This document shows, piece after piece, positions 15,946 to 25,942 of a stretch of 64,000 nt of DNA. Position 1 is the first letter of the stretch. The number at the start of each line of letters is the position of its first letter. The position numbers were made by a program, and so were the translations under genes. The notes below the pieces were generated by a model that did no database searches, was not told the origin of the DNA, and saw only the letters and a program-made list of their open reading frames with translations. Origin of the DNA: Clostridium kluyveri DSM 555. GTDB taxonomy: Bacteria; Bacillota; Clostridia; Clostridiales; Clostridiaceae. Location of the stretch: NCBI RefSeq assembly GCF_000016505.1, contig NC_009706.1, forward strand, positions 1 through 64,000, in the 5' to 3' direction.

Positions 15946-18660
15946 GTGAAAAGGAAAATGCTGTGGAGTAGTTTAATAGTAATTTTATTTGTATGTATTT
16001 TATTTTTAAATAAAATTGTAGATTTTATAATCAATGTAGAATGGTATAAGGAAGTGGGATATTTAACGGTTTATTTTACAAAACTTATAGCTATATGTAA
16101 ACTTATGATACCTTTATTTATAATAATTTATATAAGTATAGTACTTTATTGGAGAAGTCTAAGGTTAAGTATTATAAAGTATAGAAGGGCTTTTGAAGTA
16201 AATAATGATAAAGTTAAAAATGAAAAAAGGATATTTATTATTGTAAATTTAATTGTGTCATTTTTATTTTCTTATGCATTTGCAGCGACTTATTGGTATA
16301 GAATTTTACAATTTAATAATTCTGTTCCTTTTAATATTAAAGATCCAATTTTAAATTTAGATGTATCTTTTTATATATTTAAATTGCCACTTATACAATC
16401 CTTACATAGTATGATTTTAAGTCTAATAATTTTTTTAGGATTGATAACTCTAGTTACCTATTTTACATTAAGTGTCAAAGATAAAGTAATATGGAGAAAT
16501 TTTAAAAAAGATTCTGGTAAAATAGATATTTTAAATAGTGGGATAACTAGGTTTGCTGGGAAACAGTTGGCAGTTTTAGCTGCACTTGTAATGATTTGTG
16601 TATCCATAGGATATATTTTAAAATGTATTGGACTTGTATATAGCCAAAAAGGTGTAACTTTTGGTGCAGGCTATACAGATGCTCATGTAAGTTTATTATT
16701 ATATAAAATAATAGCAGCAGCATCAATTATTTCAGCTGTAATTATATTTATAAGTATACTTGTAAGTAAAGTTAAACCTATAATAGTATCCATAACTGTA
16801 ATAGTAGCCTTAATTCTAATTAAAAGTTTGTCTTATACTGTAGTTCAAAATTTTATTGTAAAATCTAATCAAAAAACATTAGAGCAACCTTATATAAAAT
16901 ATAATATTGATTATACTCGTAAAGCGTTTAATATTGAAAATATTGATGCTAATCCTTTTCAAGTTAAAGATAATTTAACTTCACAGGATATAGATAACAA
17001 TATGGATACAATAAATAATATAAGGATAAATTCTTTTGAGCCTACTTTAGAATTTTACAATCAGGTTCAAATAATAAGATATTATTATAAATTTAATAAT
17101 ATTGATGTGGATAGATATAATATAAATGGAAAATTTAATCAGATATTTATAGGTACCAGAGAAATAAATACTAAAGCTATAGATCCTAATACCTGGCAAA
17201 ATAGACATCTTATATATACCCATGGTTATGGTATAGTAATGAATAAAGTTAATTCTGTAACTTCAGAAGGACAACCTAATTTTGTCATAAAAGATATGCC
17301 GCCTCAAAATTCTACAGATATAAAGCTTGATAATGCAAGAATATATTTTGGTGAAAAAACTGATGATTATGCTATAGTTGATACCAAATTAAAGGAGTTT
17401 GATTATCCAAAGGGAAGTGAAAATGCAACTAATAATTATGATGGTAGTGCAGGGATAAAATTAGGCTTCATTAATAGAATATTGTTTGCAATAAATCAAA
17501 AAGATATAAACTTTCTTTTATCTCGTGACATATTAAAAGAAAGTAAAATATTAATAAATAGAAGTATAAAGGATAGAGTAAGTAAAATCGCACCATTTTT
17601 GAATTATGATTCGGATCCTTATATAGTTATGAGTGGTGGTAAACTTTATTGGATATTAGATGGATATACTGTTTCAGATAGGTATCCTTTCGCACAACCA
17701 CAAAATAATTTAAATTATATAAGAAATTCTGTAAAAGTTACTGTAGATGCTGAAAATGGAAATGTTAATTTCTATATAATGGATAAGAGTGATCCTATAG
17801 TACAGAGTTATGCCAAGATATTTCCAGATTTATTTAAAGATATAAATAAATTACCATCGGATATAGTTCAACATTTTAAATATCCAAAAGATTTATTTAA
17901 TATTCAATGTAGTGTACTTGGGAAGTATCATGTAACAGATCCTGGAGTATTTTATAGTGGTGAAGATCTATGGGAAGTAGCTAAAAATCAAAAGCAAGTC
18001 AGTGGGGAAAAATATTCAATGGAATCTTCATATATGGTTATGAAACTTCCAAATGAGCAGAAAGAGGAAATGATATTATTACAGTATTTTAACATGAGAG
18101 ATAAAGATAATATGGTAGCGTTATTTGGAGCTAGGATGGATGGGGAAAATTACGGGAAGATGGTTCTCTATAAATTTCCTGCAGAAAAAACTGTATATAG
18201 TCCTTATTTATTTAAACAAAAGCTAAATCAAGATACTACAATATCTAGTCAGTTATCTCTTTGGAATAAAGATGGTTCTGAAGTTCAATTTGGTGACACC
18301 ATAATAGTTCCTATTAATCAATCTCTTGTTTATGTGGAGCCTATGTATTTAAGAGCTAGTGGAAAAGAAGGTATACCAGAGATGAAAAGAGTTATAGTAT
18401 CTTATAGCGATAAAATGGTATTAGCTGAAAGTATAGATGATGCACTGCAGCAGATATTTAGTTATAAGCAAGATTATAATCAGGAAAATTCCAATGAATC
18501 TCAAATAGAAACACCTTCTTATGATATTAATGCAGAAAAGTTAAAAGAGGCAAAAAGTTTGTATGAACAGGCATTGGAAGCTCAGAAAAATGGGGATTGG
18601 TCAAAGTATGGAGAAAATATTAAAAAACTTGGTGATATAATAGATTCGTTACAAAAATAA
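15946..18660 (+). CDS. UPF0182 family large membrane protein
   Basis: A 904-residue protein with about seven hydrophobic helices in the first 320 residues and a long polar remainder, expected outside the membrane. The motif VEWYKEVGYLTVYFTKL near the N-terminus, NRHLIYTHGYG in the middle and the tail KEAKSLYEQALEAQKNGDW are typical of the UPF0182 (COG1615) family, whose function is unknown. The GTG at 15946 follows AGAGGTGA with good spacing and is preferred to the upstream TTG. It starts 36 nt after niaR and may be co-transcribed. Confidence 0.9.
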   Translation: MKRKMLWSSLIVILFVCILFLNKIVDFIINVEWYKEVGYLTVYFTKLIAICKLMIPLFIIIYISIVLYWRSLRLSIIKYRRAFEVNNDKVKNEKRIFIIVNLIVSFLFSYAFAATYWYRILQFNNSVPFNIKDPILNLDVSFYIFKLPLIQSLHSMILSLIIFLGLITLVTYFTLSVKDKVIWRNFKKDSGKIDILNSGITRFAGKQLAVLAALVMICVSIGYILKCIGLVYSQKGVTFGAGYTDAHVSLLLYKIIAAASIISAVIIFISILVSKVKPIIVSITVIVALILIKSLSYTVVQNFIVKSNQKTLEQPYIKYNIDYTRKAFNIENIDANPFQVKDNLTSQDIDNNMDTINNIRINSFEPTLEFYNQVQIIRYYYKFNNIDVDRYNINGKFNQIFIGTREINTKAIDPNTWQNRHLIYTHGYGIVMNKVNSVTSEGQPNFVIKDMPPQNSTDIKLDNARIYFGEKTDDYAIVDTKLKEFDYPKGSENATNNYDGSAGIKLGFINRILFAINQKDINFLLSRDILKESKILINRSIKDRVSKIAPFLNYDSDPYIVMSGGKLYWILDGYTVSDRYPFAQPQNNLNYIRNSVKVTVDAENGNVNFYIMDKSDPIVQSYAKIFPDLFKDINKLPSDIVQHFKYPKDLFNIQCSVLGKYHVTDPGVFYSGEDLWEVAKNQKQVSGEKYSMESSYMVMKLPNEQKEEMILLQYFNMRDKDNMVALFGARMDGENYGKMVLYKFPAEKTVYSPYLFKQKLNQDTTISSQLSLWNKDGSEVQFGDTIIVPINQSLVYVEPMYLRASGKEGIPEMKRVIVSYSDKMVLAESIDDALQQIFSYKQDYNQENSNESQIETPSYDINAEKLKEAKSLYEQALEAQKNGDWSKYGENIKKLGDIIDSLQK

Positions 18661-18708
18661 AAGATGTAAAATTGAATAATCTTGTTTTTGTTGAAGGGAA
18701 GATTTAAT

Positions 18709-20103
18709 ATGGATTATGATGTACTTATATTAGGCGGTGGAATAGTAGGATGTGCGGTTTCATATGAACTTTCAAAATATAACTTAAATATAGCATTGAT
18801 TGAAAAAGATTATGATATAGCAGATGACGTAGCTTTAATAGATTCTTCTATAGTTTATGATGGATTAGAGTGCGAGGATACTCTATTATCAAAATTAGAA
18901 CTCATGGGAAATAAAATCATGCCGGAACTTGCCTCTAAGTTTAATATATTCTTTAAAAAAAAAGGATATTTATTATTAGCAGATAGTAGAAAGAGCGAAG
19001 AGAAATTAGTTAAGATGTACGATACAGCGTTAAATAGGGGTATAGAAAATATATATTTACTCAATAATTCTAAAGATATATATAATTTAGAACCAAGTTT
19101 AAATAAAAATATAAGAAAGGCTATCTATTCTAAAAATACAGCAGTTATTTCACCATATGACTTAGCAATTTCATATGGTGAGATTGCTTTCGATAATGGT
19201 GTGAATTTTAAATTAGGAGAAGAAGTCTTAGATATAAAAAATATATCTAAAGGATTTAGAGTAATAACTAATAAGAATAAATTTACTTGTAATATGGTTG
19301 TAAATACTACTCCAAGAGAAAGTTATAGGATAGATAAGGAAAATAAATTTAATAAAAAAAAGAAGTATTTAAAATATTTCCTTTTGGAAGAAAACTCATC
19401 TAAAGCATATAAAAATATCATATCTGTTATGGGAGAAAATGATGAAAAAATATATACTATTCCTACTAAAGAAAATGGGATGTTAATAGTTTTAAAGAAC
19501 AATAGGAAAATAAGTAATGAAGAGGGATTAAGAAAGATTAAATATTTTATAAAAAATGTATCAGAGAAGAATATCATACCATTTTATGAATCTACATTTT
19601 ATGATGATTTTTTAATTATAGATGATAGTTTAATTGATAAAGGCTATATTAAAATATTTGGAAAACATTATGGTCAAGTTACTATGACTCCGGCAATTAC
19701 AACTATAGTATGTGAAACTATAGTTAGTAATTTAAACTGCGTCTTAAAAAAAGATTTTATAGATAAGAGAAGAGAAATCTATAAATTTAGGGATCTTTTA
19801 AATATAGACAGACAAAATATAATAAATTTGAATAAAAAGTATGGAAAAATAATATGTTATTGTAAAAAAATAACAGAAGGTGAAATCATAGATTCCATAA
19901 GAAGACCTCTTGGAGCACGTACTATAGAGGGAATAAGGCGAAGGACAAATGCTACTTTTGGAAATTGTAAAGGATCTCAATGCCTTTCTAAAGTTGCATC
20001 AATTTTGGCCAGGGAGATAAACAAAGATATGACAGATATACTCAAGGATTCTAAAGATTCTAATATCATATTGGGCAGAATAAAAGAATTTGACGAGATG
20101 TAA
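18709..20103 (+). CDS. GlpA-like FAD-dependent oxidoreductase with C-terminal BFD-like [2Fe-2S] domain
   Basis: Begins MDYDVLILGGGIVGCAVSY, a Rossmann FAD-binding site (GGGIVG), followed by a DAO-type oxidoreductase fold. The last 90 residues carry four cysteines in ICYCKKITEGEI and FGNCKGSQC, a BFD-like iron-sulfur cluster module. This combination is found in anaerobic glycerol-3-phosphate dehydrogenase subunit A and related clostridial oxidoreductases. ATG at 18709 is chosen over the upstream TTG-type start because it opens directly at the FAD fold. A DUF1667 gene follows at 17 nt. The middle GlpB-like partner often found in such clusters is absent. Substrate not certain. Confidence 0.85.
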   Translation: MDYDVLILGGGIVGCAVSYELSKYNLNIALIEKDYDIADDVALIDSSIVYDGLECEDTLLSKLELMGNKIMPELASKFNIFFKKKGYLLLADSRKSEEKLVKMYDTALNRGIENIYLLNNSKDIYNLEPSLNKNIRKAIYSKNTAVISPYDLAISYGEIAFDNGVNFKLGEEVLDIKNISKGFRVITNKNKFTCNMVVNTTPRESYRIDKENKFNKKKKYLKYFLLEENSSKAYKNIISVMGENDEKIYTIPTKENGMLIVLKNNRKISNEEGLRKIKYFIKNVSEKNIIPFYESTFYDDFLIIDDSLIDKGYIKIFGKHYGQVTMTPAITTIVCETIVSNLNCVLKKDFIDKRREIYKFRDLLNIDRQNIINLNKKYGKIICYCKKITEGEIIDSIRRPLGARTIEGIRRRTNATFGNCKGSQCLSKVASILAREINKDMTDILKDSKDSNIILGRIKEFDEM

Positions 20104-20120
20104 TCAGGAGGAATTATAAA

Positions 20121-20468
20121 TTGATTAAAGAAGTAATTTGTAGTGAGTGTAATGAAAAATTTGATATAAATGATGATTTAAAAATCAATAATCATTTATA
20201 TGGTAAAAAGGACAATCTCACCAAATTAAATATTTACAGTGAATGTGGCATATTTACCACTATTGTTAGAATAAAGGGTTCAAATTATAATGTAGTACCA
20301 GTAAAGAGCTCCAGACCTTTAAATAAGAATTTATGGGTAGAATGTTCAAAGGTTTTAAGTAGAATACATGTTGGAGCACCTATAAAAATGGGAGATATAA
20401 TTTGTAAGAATATATTAAATACTGGAGTTGATATAATCTGCACTAAAAGTATTGATAAAAGAAAGTAA
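20121..20468 (+). CDS. DUF1667-like small partner protein with reduced cysteine motif
   Basis: Starts with TTG behind a near-perfect AGGAGGAATT ribosome site. The C-terminal half (VVPVKSSRPLNKN, HVGAPIKMGDIICKNIL, GVDIICTK) matches DUF1667 proteins encoded next to GlpA-like oxidoreductases. Such proteins usually begin with a cluster of cysteines; here only CSEC (residues 7-10) and a later ECGIF are left, so metal or cluster binding may be altered. 115 residues, probably co-transcribed with the oxidoreductase. Confidence 0.72.
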   Translation: MIKEVICSECNEKFDINDDLKINNHLYGKKDNLTKLNIYSECGIFTTIVRIKGSNYNVVPVKSSRPLNKNLWVECSKVLSRIHVGAPIKMGDIICKNILNTGVDIICTKSIDKRK

Positions 20469-20839
20469 TAAATTTTTAGTTTTTACTTTATTATTTTCTA
20501 CATGTTGGTTATAATAAATGATGGATATGTAGTTATATATCAATATTAGACTAATTTTGTGTAATCTAAAAATAAAATCAACTGATAAATAGATTATTAG
20601 CTTTATATAATATTTAAGGGAGTCAGTGTTTTGGTGTAAGTTGATATAATGATATTGTTAATTTGTCTTTGAAATATTAATAAATCATATTATATCGTTA
20701 TAATCTTTAAGAATAATCATTAATTGGTTATTGGTTAATTGGAGTGTCAACACGGAGTCTTTGGTCCTTGAGAGGTATAAGGCTCCATTTGTTTTGAATA
20801 GAAAAATAGAAATTATGCATAAACTAAGGAGGATTAACT
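20469..20839 (+). other. Gap before serS with one stem-loop
   Basis: AT-rich non-coding sequence. A hairpin ggagtctt (20754-20761) / aaggctcc (20779-20786) followed by atttgtttt may be a terminator or part of the serS leader. I looked for T-box conserved segments and did not find them. The serS ribosome site aaggagg precedes its ATG. Confidence 0.45.
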
Positions 20840-22120
20840 ATGTTAGATTTAAAAAGGATAAGAAATAATCCAGAAGAAATAAAGAAACAACTTTTAAATA
20901 GGGGAGAAGATTTTGAACTGTCAATTATTGATAAAGTAGTATCTTTAGATGAAAAAAGAAGAAAAATTTTAGTTGAAGTAGAAGCTTTAAAAAATAAAAG
21001 AAATCAAGATTCTGGAGAAATAGCTAAGATAAAAAGAGCTGGTGGAAATGCAGATACTTTAGTTGTAGAAATGAAGCAAGTTTCAGACAATATAAAACAA
21101 TACGATATTCAACTATCAGAAATAAATGATAAAATAGAGTACATAATGCTTAGAATACCTAATATTCCAAATCCAGCAGTTCCAGAAGGAAAGCTGGATG
21201 AAGATAATGTAGAAATTAGACGATGGATGGAGCCTACTAAATTTAAATTTCAACCTAAAGCTCATTGGGATATAGGTACGAATCTTAATATACTTGATTT
21301 TGAAAGAGGAGGAAAAGTAGCAGGTTCTAGGTTTACTTTTTATAGGGGGTTAGGGGCAAGACTTGAAAGAGCTATTGTATCTTATTATTTGGATTTTCAT
21401 ACTGAAAAACACGGATATGAAGAGATATTACCACCTTATATGGTAAACAGAACCAGCATGATTGGTACAGGACAACTTCCAAAGTTTGAAGAAGATGCTT
21501 TTAGGGTAGCAAATAATGATTTTTTCTTAATTCCAACGGCAGAAGTGCCAGTAACTAATTTTTATAGAAATGAAGTATTAAAAGGAGAAGATCTTCCAAT
21601 AAAATATGTTGCATATAGTGCATGTTTTAGAGCTGAAGCAGGTTCAGCAGGAAGAGATACTAGAGGAATTATAAGACAGCATCAATTCAACAAGGTTGAA
21701 CTCGTTAAATTTGCAAAACCTGAACAATCTTATGATGAACTTGAGAAATTAACTAATGATGCAGAAGATGTAATTAAAGGATTAAAAATTCCCTATAGAG
21801 TAGTTAAGATATGTAAAGGGGATCTTGGATTTACAGCTGCCCTTAAGTATGATATAGAGGTTTGGATGCCAAGTTACAATAGATATGTAGAAATATCAAG
21901 TTGTAGTAATTTTGAAGATTTTCAAGCAAGACGAGTTAATATTAAATACAAGGAGACTCCAAAAGATAAACCCAAATATATTCATACATTAAATGGTTCT
22001 GGAGTGGCTATAGGAAGAACTGTAGCAGCTATTTTAGAGAATTATCAACAGGATGATGGAAGTGTATTGATTCCTGAAATATTAAAACCATACATGGGTG
22101 GAAGAGAAGTAATAAAATAG
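20840..22120 (+). CDS. serS: Seryl-tRNA synthetase
   Basis: Class II aminoacyl-tRNA synthetase that charges tRNA-Ser. The N-terminal coiled-coil arm (residues about 30-105) contacts the long variable arm of tRNA-Ser. Motif 2 [14 protein letters not shown] and motif 3 [18 protein letters not shown] are intact, and the active-site loop PTAEVPVTN is present. 426 residues, usual length. Two tRNA-Ser genes follow 300 bp downstream, in the same orientation. Confidence 0.98.
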   Translation: MLDLKRIRNNPEEIKKQLLNRGEDFELSIIDKVVSLDEKRRKILVEVEALKNKRNQDSGEIAKIKRAGGNADTLVVEMKQVSDNIKQYDIQLSEINDKIEYIMLRIPNIPNPAVPEGKLDEDNVEIRRWMEPTKFKFQPKAHWDIGTNLNILDFERGGKVAGSRFTFYRGLGARLERAIVSYYLDFHTEKHGYEEILPPYMVNRTSMIGTGQLPKFEEDAFRVANNDFFLIPTAEVPVTNFYRNEVLKGEDLPIKYVAYSACFRAEAGSAGRDTRGIIRQHQFNKVELVKFAKPEQSYDELEKLTNDAEDVIKGLKIPYRVVKICKGDLGFTAALKYDIEVWMPSYNRYVEISSCSNFEDFQARRVNIKYKETPKDKPKYIHTLNGSGVAIGRTVAAILENYQQDDGSVLIPEILKPYMGGREVIK

Positions 22121-22157
22121 TTTTTCATAAAAATTGAATTTACCTAAAGGGGTAGTT

Positions 22158-22290
22158 AGTTTACACCCTAGCTTCATCAAAATGGAGATAAGCAGTGTTA
22201 TATACTGAATAAATTCCTCTAAGGTTCAGGTGGAGAAGGCACTTATTGTGAGTAAATTTCATCTGAACCTGAAAATGACTTGAGGGTATA
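22158..22290. repeat. Dispersed intergenic repeat, copy A
   Basis: The minus strand of 22161-22197 reads cttatctccattttgatgaag, closely matching 36656-36676 and 55590-55607. The adjoining plus-strand aggttcaggtggag (22221-22234) also matches ggttcaggtagag near 36625. The copy contains its own inverted pair aggttcag/ctgaacct (22221 and 22263). Appears to be a short repeat family with mixed orientation. Confidence 0.55.
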
Positions 22291-22424
22291 AAACTTTTCC
22301 TTATTTTTAATGGAAAGTCTATTGACAGCTAAAAAACTTCATGTTATAGTATTTAAGGTGAACGAAAGAAAAAATGTCATGCAGCATTAATCAATAGAGT
22401 TTATTATAACTTAAAGATAACTGT

Positions 22425-22515
22425 GGAAAGATGGTCGAGTTGGTTTAAGGCACCGGTCTTGAAAACCGGCGTACGGGTGACCGTACCAAGGGTTCGAATC
22501 CCTTTCTTTCCGCCA
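22425..22515 (+). tRNA. tRNA-Ser (TGA)
   Basis: 91-nt class II tRNA with long variable arm and encoded CCA. Anticodon loop ctTGAaa. Acceptor GGAAAGA/TCTTTCC. Confidence 0.95.
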
Positions 22516-22540
22516 CTAATATATTTAAATGGTAGGACAT

Positions 22541-22631
22541 GGAGAAATACTCAAGTGGCCGAAGAGGCGCCCCTGCTAAGGGTGTAGGTCGGGAAACCGG
22601 CGCGAGGGTTCAAATCCCTCTTTCTCCGCCA
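22541..22631 (+). tRNA. tRNA-Ser (GCT)
   Basis: 91-nt class II tRNA with long variable arm and encoded CCA. Anticodon loop ctGCTaa. Acceptor GGAGAAA/TTTCTCC. Its 3' end abuts an att-like sequence shared with the tRNA-Ser at 55710. Confidence 0.95.
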
Positions 22632-22702
22632 TAGTATTTATTAAGATGCGTTAAGCTTCAAAAATGGCTTAAAATCAAGGATTTAGGAAATTTGAGTTTC
22701 AA
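22624..22702 (+). repeat. att-like repeat after tRNA-Ser(GCT)
   Basis: From the tRNA 3' end (ctccgccatagt) through ttattaagatg, gttaa, caaaaatggcttaaa and aagg, the sequence closely matches 55796-55872 after tRNA-Ser(CGA), well beyond the tRNA itself. An integrase C-terminal remnant follows at both places, so these look like attachment-site scars. Confidence 0.7.
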
Positions 22703-22721
22703 GTAGTAAATATAGAAGCAA

Positions 22722-22916
22722 TCAATCTAAGAAGTTATCCAGTAAGTTGGCAACTTCTTTTTTCTTTGCCTCAGATACATGTACATAAGGTTTTCTTGTG
22801 GTGTTTACGTCTATATGACCTAATAATGCTTGTATTACATTTTTGTATTTTTCGGGACTTTTAATTTTATGCCATTCTGAGCCTAGTAGCTCACATTTTG
22901 TTAATCCCCCCTGCAC
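22722..22916 (-). pseudogene. Tyrosine integrase, C-terminal remnant
   Basis: About 64 codons. ALLGHIDVNTTRKPYVHVSE is the terminal part of a tyrosine recombinase: LGH is the conserved histidine box and the tyrosine in PYVHV matches the catalytic position. The R-H-R core upstream is missing, and the frame merges into unrelated sequence at the edge of the Van-like module. It ends AKKKEVANLLDNFLD and points toward the adjacent tRNA-Ser, as integrases beside their att sites often do. Non-functional. Confidence 0.8.
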
Positions 22917-23059
22917 GGTAGTGGATAAAGGCGTAGGTGCATAGAAAACGGTTGCACAATTTCGAAGCCGACTGATTTTTACATTTTTTTCAAATTGTAA
23001 ATTGTAAAAAAGTACTATAATAATAATGAGTGTTTAATCAGGAAGAAGGGATAGAACTT

Positions 23060-23758
23060 ATGAGTATGAATATTTTGGTTGTAGACGATGAGCAACCTAT
23101 AGCGGACCTAATTGAAGTTTATTTAAAAAATGAAGGTTTTACAATATACAAATCTTATAACGGTCAAGATGCGTTCCGGTGTGTTGAGTCGGAACAGTTA
23201 GAGCTTGCGATACTTGATGTCATGCTGCCGGATATAGATGGCTTTACTCTCTGCCAGAGAATCAGGGAAAATCATAATTTCCCTGTTATTATGCTGACTG
23301 CTAAAGAAGAAGAAATTGATAAAATTACCGGATTGACACTAGGTGCGGATGATTACATAACAAAACCGTTTCGGCCTTTGGAGCTTGTTGCCCGTGTCAA
23401 GGCGCAGCTCCGGAGATTTACCAAATATAATTCTGTGGAGCCAAACCAGGAAGAACACTTGATTGCCTTTTCCGGATTGATATTGGACATGGATACCCAT
23501 GAATGTACGCTAAATGAGAAAAAGATATCTCTCACTCCTAAAGAGTTTTCAATTCTTTGGGTCCTTTGCTCCAATCGCGGACGGGTGGTAAGTTCGGAAG
23601 AATTGTTCCATGAGGTATGGGGAGATAAGTATTTTACTAACAGCAATAATACTGTAATGGTTCATATAAGACATCTAAGAGAAAAAATGCACGGCAGCGC
23701 AGAACACCCTAAATATATCAAAACGGTATGGGGGGTTGGCTATAAAATTGAAAAGTAA
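23060..23758 (+). CDS. OmpR-family response regulator, VanR-like
   Basis: Receiver domain with acidic pair DDE, phospho-acceptor D in LAILDVMLPDIDG and the lysine in ITKPF, then a C-terminal winged helix. The sequence resembles VanR of glycopeptide-resistance loci. The start at 23060 (ATG) has AAGGG upstream; an upstream GTG at 23030 is possible but unlikely. It overlaps the kinase gene by 23 nt. The base composition is clearly richer in G+C than the flanking genome, suggesting acquisition with the next three genes. Confidence 0.88.
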   Translation: MSMNILVVDDEQPIADLIEVYLKNEGFTIYKSYNGQDAFRCVESEQLELAILDVMLPDIDGFTLCQRIRENHNFPVIMLTAKEEEIDKITGLTLGADDYITKPFRPLELVARVKAQLRRFTKYNSVEPNQEEHLIAFSGLILDMDTHECTLNEKKISLTPKEFSILWVLCSNRGRVVSSEELFHEVWGDKYFTNSNNTVMVHIRHLREKMHGSAEHPKYIKTVWGVGYKIEK

Positions 23759-24902
23759 GAGAGATAAAAGAAGGAATGATTATACGAAATTAAAAAGGAA
23801 AGTATTTTTTCAAATGCTTATGATTACAGTTGCCGCCGCTGTGACTGTTTATCTATTGCGCCATATCCTGCGTGGACAGATCGGAAATCGTATCGTTCGA
23901 TTTTTAGTCAACGCTTTTCATTTTAAAAATTCGGAAGCACAGACAATCTATCAGTTGGTTATTCGCAACAATATGGACATGATCCTTTTTGTTGTAATCC
24001 TAATATTTTTAGTTATCCTTTTTCGATTTTCTGTTTCTTGGTTTACCAAATATTTCGACGAGGTCAGCGCAGGAATGGATAAACTTGCTGAAGAATTCGA
24101 TGAAAAGATTACATTATCACCGGAATTGGATTTCATGGAAAATAAGCTTAATCAGATAAAAAACAACTTGGAAAAGCAAGAAAAAGCTGCTCTTGATGCC
24201 GAGCAGCGCAAGAATGATTTGGTAGTTTACCTGGCTCATGATATAAAGACACCTCTGACCTCCGTTATAGGATACTTAAGTCTTCTGGATGAAGCTCCTG
24301 ATATGCCTCCAGAACAGAAGGCAAAATATGTGAGTATTACCTTGGAAAAAGCTTATCGATTAGAGCAGCTTATAAATGAGTTTTTTGAGATCACAAGATT
24401 TAATCTTCAAACGATTGTTTTGAATAAAGTAAAAATCAATTTACTGTTTATGCTCCAGCAGATGGCGGATGAATTCTATCCAATACTGACTCCACAGGAA
24501 AAGCAGGTGTCTGTCAATGTGCCTGACGGACTCACTCTGTGGGGAGATGCAGACAAAATGGCCCGTGTGTTCAATAACATTCTGAAAAATGCGATAGCCT
24601 ATAGCTATGAAAACAGCATCATTGACATTTCTGCTAAGCAGCAGGACAAAAATATTATTATAACTTTTACGAATCAAGGTAATCCTATCCCACCAGAAAA
24701 ACTGGAAACGATATTTGAGAAATTTTTTCGGCTGGACACATCTCGTTCTACTAATACAGGCGGTGCCGGGCTTGGACTGGCTATTGCCAAAGAAATCGTA
24801 AACGCGCATGGAGGCAATATTTTCGTGCAAAGTAATACAGAAAAGACAGTCTTTACTGTCGTACTTCCACAAAAGCAAGAAAAGGACAGGTTATCTGCTT
24901 AA
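23736..24902 (+). CDS. Sensor histidine kinase, VanS-like
   Basis: Two membrane helices (about residues 25-45 and 80-105) enclosing a short extracellular loop, then the dimerisation box YLAHDIKTPLTSVIGYLSLL with the phospho-histidine, and ATP-binding motifs NILKNAIAYS and GGAGLGLAIAKEI. The start region IKLKSKRDKRRNDYTKLKRK resembles VanS proteins, which favours the TTG at 23736 overlapping the regulator. The inducing signal, whether glycopeptide or another wall antibiotic, cannot be read from sequence. A terminator-like hairpin spans its stop codon. Confidence 0.88.
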   Translation: MAIKLKSKRDKRRNDYTKLKRKVFFQMLMITVAAAVTVYLLRHILRGQIGNRIVRFLVNAFHFKNSEAQTIYQLVIRNNMDMILFVVILIFLVILFRFSVSWFTKYFDEVSAGMDKLAEEFDEKITLSPELDFMENKLNQIKNNLEKQEKAALDAEQRKNDLVVYLAHDIKTPLTSVIGYLSLLDEAPDMPPEQKAKYVSITLEKAYRLEQLINEFFEITRFNLQTIVLNKVKINLLFMLQQMADEFYPILTPQEKQVSVNVPDGLTLWGDADKMARVFNNILKNAIAYSYENSIIDISAKQQDKNIIITFTNQGNPIPPEKLETIFEKFFRLDTSRSTNTGGAGLGLAIAKEIVNAHGGNIFVQSNTEKTVFTVVLPQKQEKDRLSA

Positions 24903-24924
24903 GTCAGATAGCCTGTCTTCTTGT
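24885..24924 (+). terminator. Terminator at the end of the kinase gene
   Basis: gacaggttatctg (24885-24897) pairs with cagatagcctgtc (24905-24917), with T-rich sequence after it. The stop codon lies in the loop. A further 10-bp perfect inverted pair gcaattcgta/tacgaattgc (24940-24949, 24983-24992) covers the end of the convergent VanZ-like gene. Confidence 0.75.
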
Positions 24925-24958
24925 AAATAAAAATCTTCTGCAATTCGTAATATACAAT

Positions 24959-25672
24959 TTATATATTAACTTTAATTTTAAGTACGAATTGCAGTGAAGA
25001 TATTAAAAATGGGTAAAACACAAAGAGCATACCGGCGAATGCGCTGGCCATATAAAAACGTGCCTCTTCACAAAGGAGCAAGGGAATTCTTTCGATATTG
25101 GTATTTTGGACAGAAAGTTTGTATTGTAGTTTTGATAAATATTCTTTCAGCAGCCTAAAAAATACCCATCCGATTAACGCTCCGAGAGCATTCATCAGTA
25201 AATCATCAATATCCGTTATTCTTCTATTGAACAATTGACTTAATTCTATTATAAGAGATAATGTAATACCGGATAATGTTGTTTTCCATAACACTTCATA
25301 TTTTTTCCAAATACATGGAAGCATAAATCCAAGAGGTATAAAAAGCAATATATTTTCTATGTATGGGCGAACACCCTCTGTAATCCAACGAAATGGAATC
25401 AGATTAATCTCACCCAGTGGAAAATCGAACCCCTTTGGGGTTATTATTCCAAAGCTGTTATCAACAATATCACTTATTGAAGGAATACCAGTAAAACTTA
25501 GAACAACAGTAAGGTAGTACACAAAGATATATACGATTATAATATGTCCAATTGACAGTTTATAGCCAATCTTTTTGCTTTGAGAGGTCAGTAGTATATG
25601 GTATGGAATCAAGAATGGCAAAGTACTAATAAAACATGTAATCGACACTATAATAATAAACATTAAATTCAC
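24959..25672 (-). CDS. VanZ-like membrane protein
   Basis: About five to six hydrophobic helices with the family motifs NILLFIPLGFMLP, ELSQLFNRRITDIDDLLMNALGALIGW. VanZ-family proteins are associated with low-level teicoplanin and lipoglycopeptide resistance, with an unclear mechanism. It is convergent with the kinase gene and divergent from the carboxypeptidase gene. The ATG at 25672 has a ggggg ribosome site (minus strand). 237 residues. Confidence 0.85.
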   Translation of the reverse strand: MNLMFIIIVSITCFISTLPFLIPYHILLTSQSKKIGYKLSIGHIIIVYIFVYYLTVVLSFTGIPSISDIVDNSFGIITPKGFDFPLGEINLIPFRWITEGVRPYIENILLFIPLGFMLPCIWKKYEVLWKTTLSGITLSLIIELSQLFNRRITDIDDLLMNALGALIGWVFFRLLKEYLSKLQYKLSVQNTNIERIPLLLCEEARFYMASAFAGMLFVFYPFLISSLQFVLKIKVNI

Positions 25673-25942
25673 CCCCGCTGTAATTAACTTGTTTATAATA
25701 GCATATTTAAAAAAGAAATGTCTTAATAAAACCTTAAGATATGGTGATTTTCTTCTTAATAAGTTTTATTCCTATTTTTACAACTATTAAGATGCAGTAG
25801 TGTCACAAAGAACATATATGTCACAGTGAAACTCTAGATACCGAGATAAGAAAATCTTAAGAAGTTCATAAGATGGAATTCCAACATAGCTCTTTTTTCT
25901 ATGGTTAAATAATATCAGTACAGAATGAGGAGCTGTTTTATT
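25673..25942. promoter_or_regulatory. Divergent promoter region with candidate response-regulator boxes
   Basis: Between the VanZ-like gene and the carboxypeptidase gene. CTTAAT/CTTAAG at 25722 and 25733 and CTTAAG/CATAAG at 25856 and 25867 are both 11-bp-spaced direct repeats, the spacing expected for an OmpR-family dimer. One pair lies near each gene. tgtcaca also repeats at 25801 and 25820. Binding by the VanR-like regulator is an inference. Confidence 0.5.

Noticed and set aside
20700..20839. T-box leader for serS
   Set aside because: No TGGNACCGCG-like segment or specifier loop; only a short hairpin is present.
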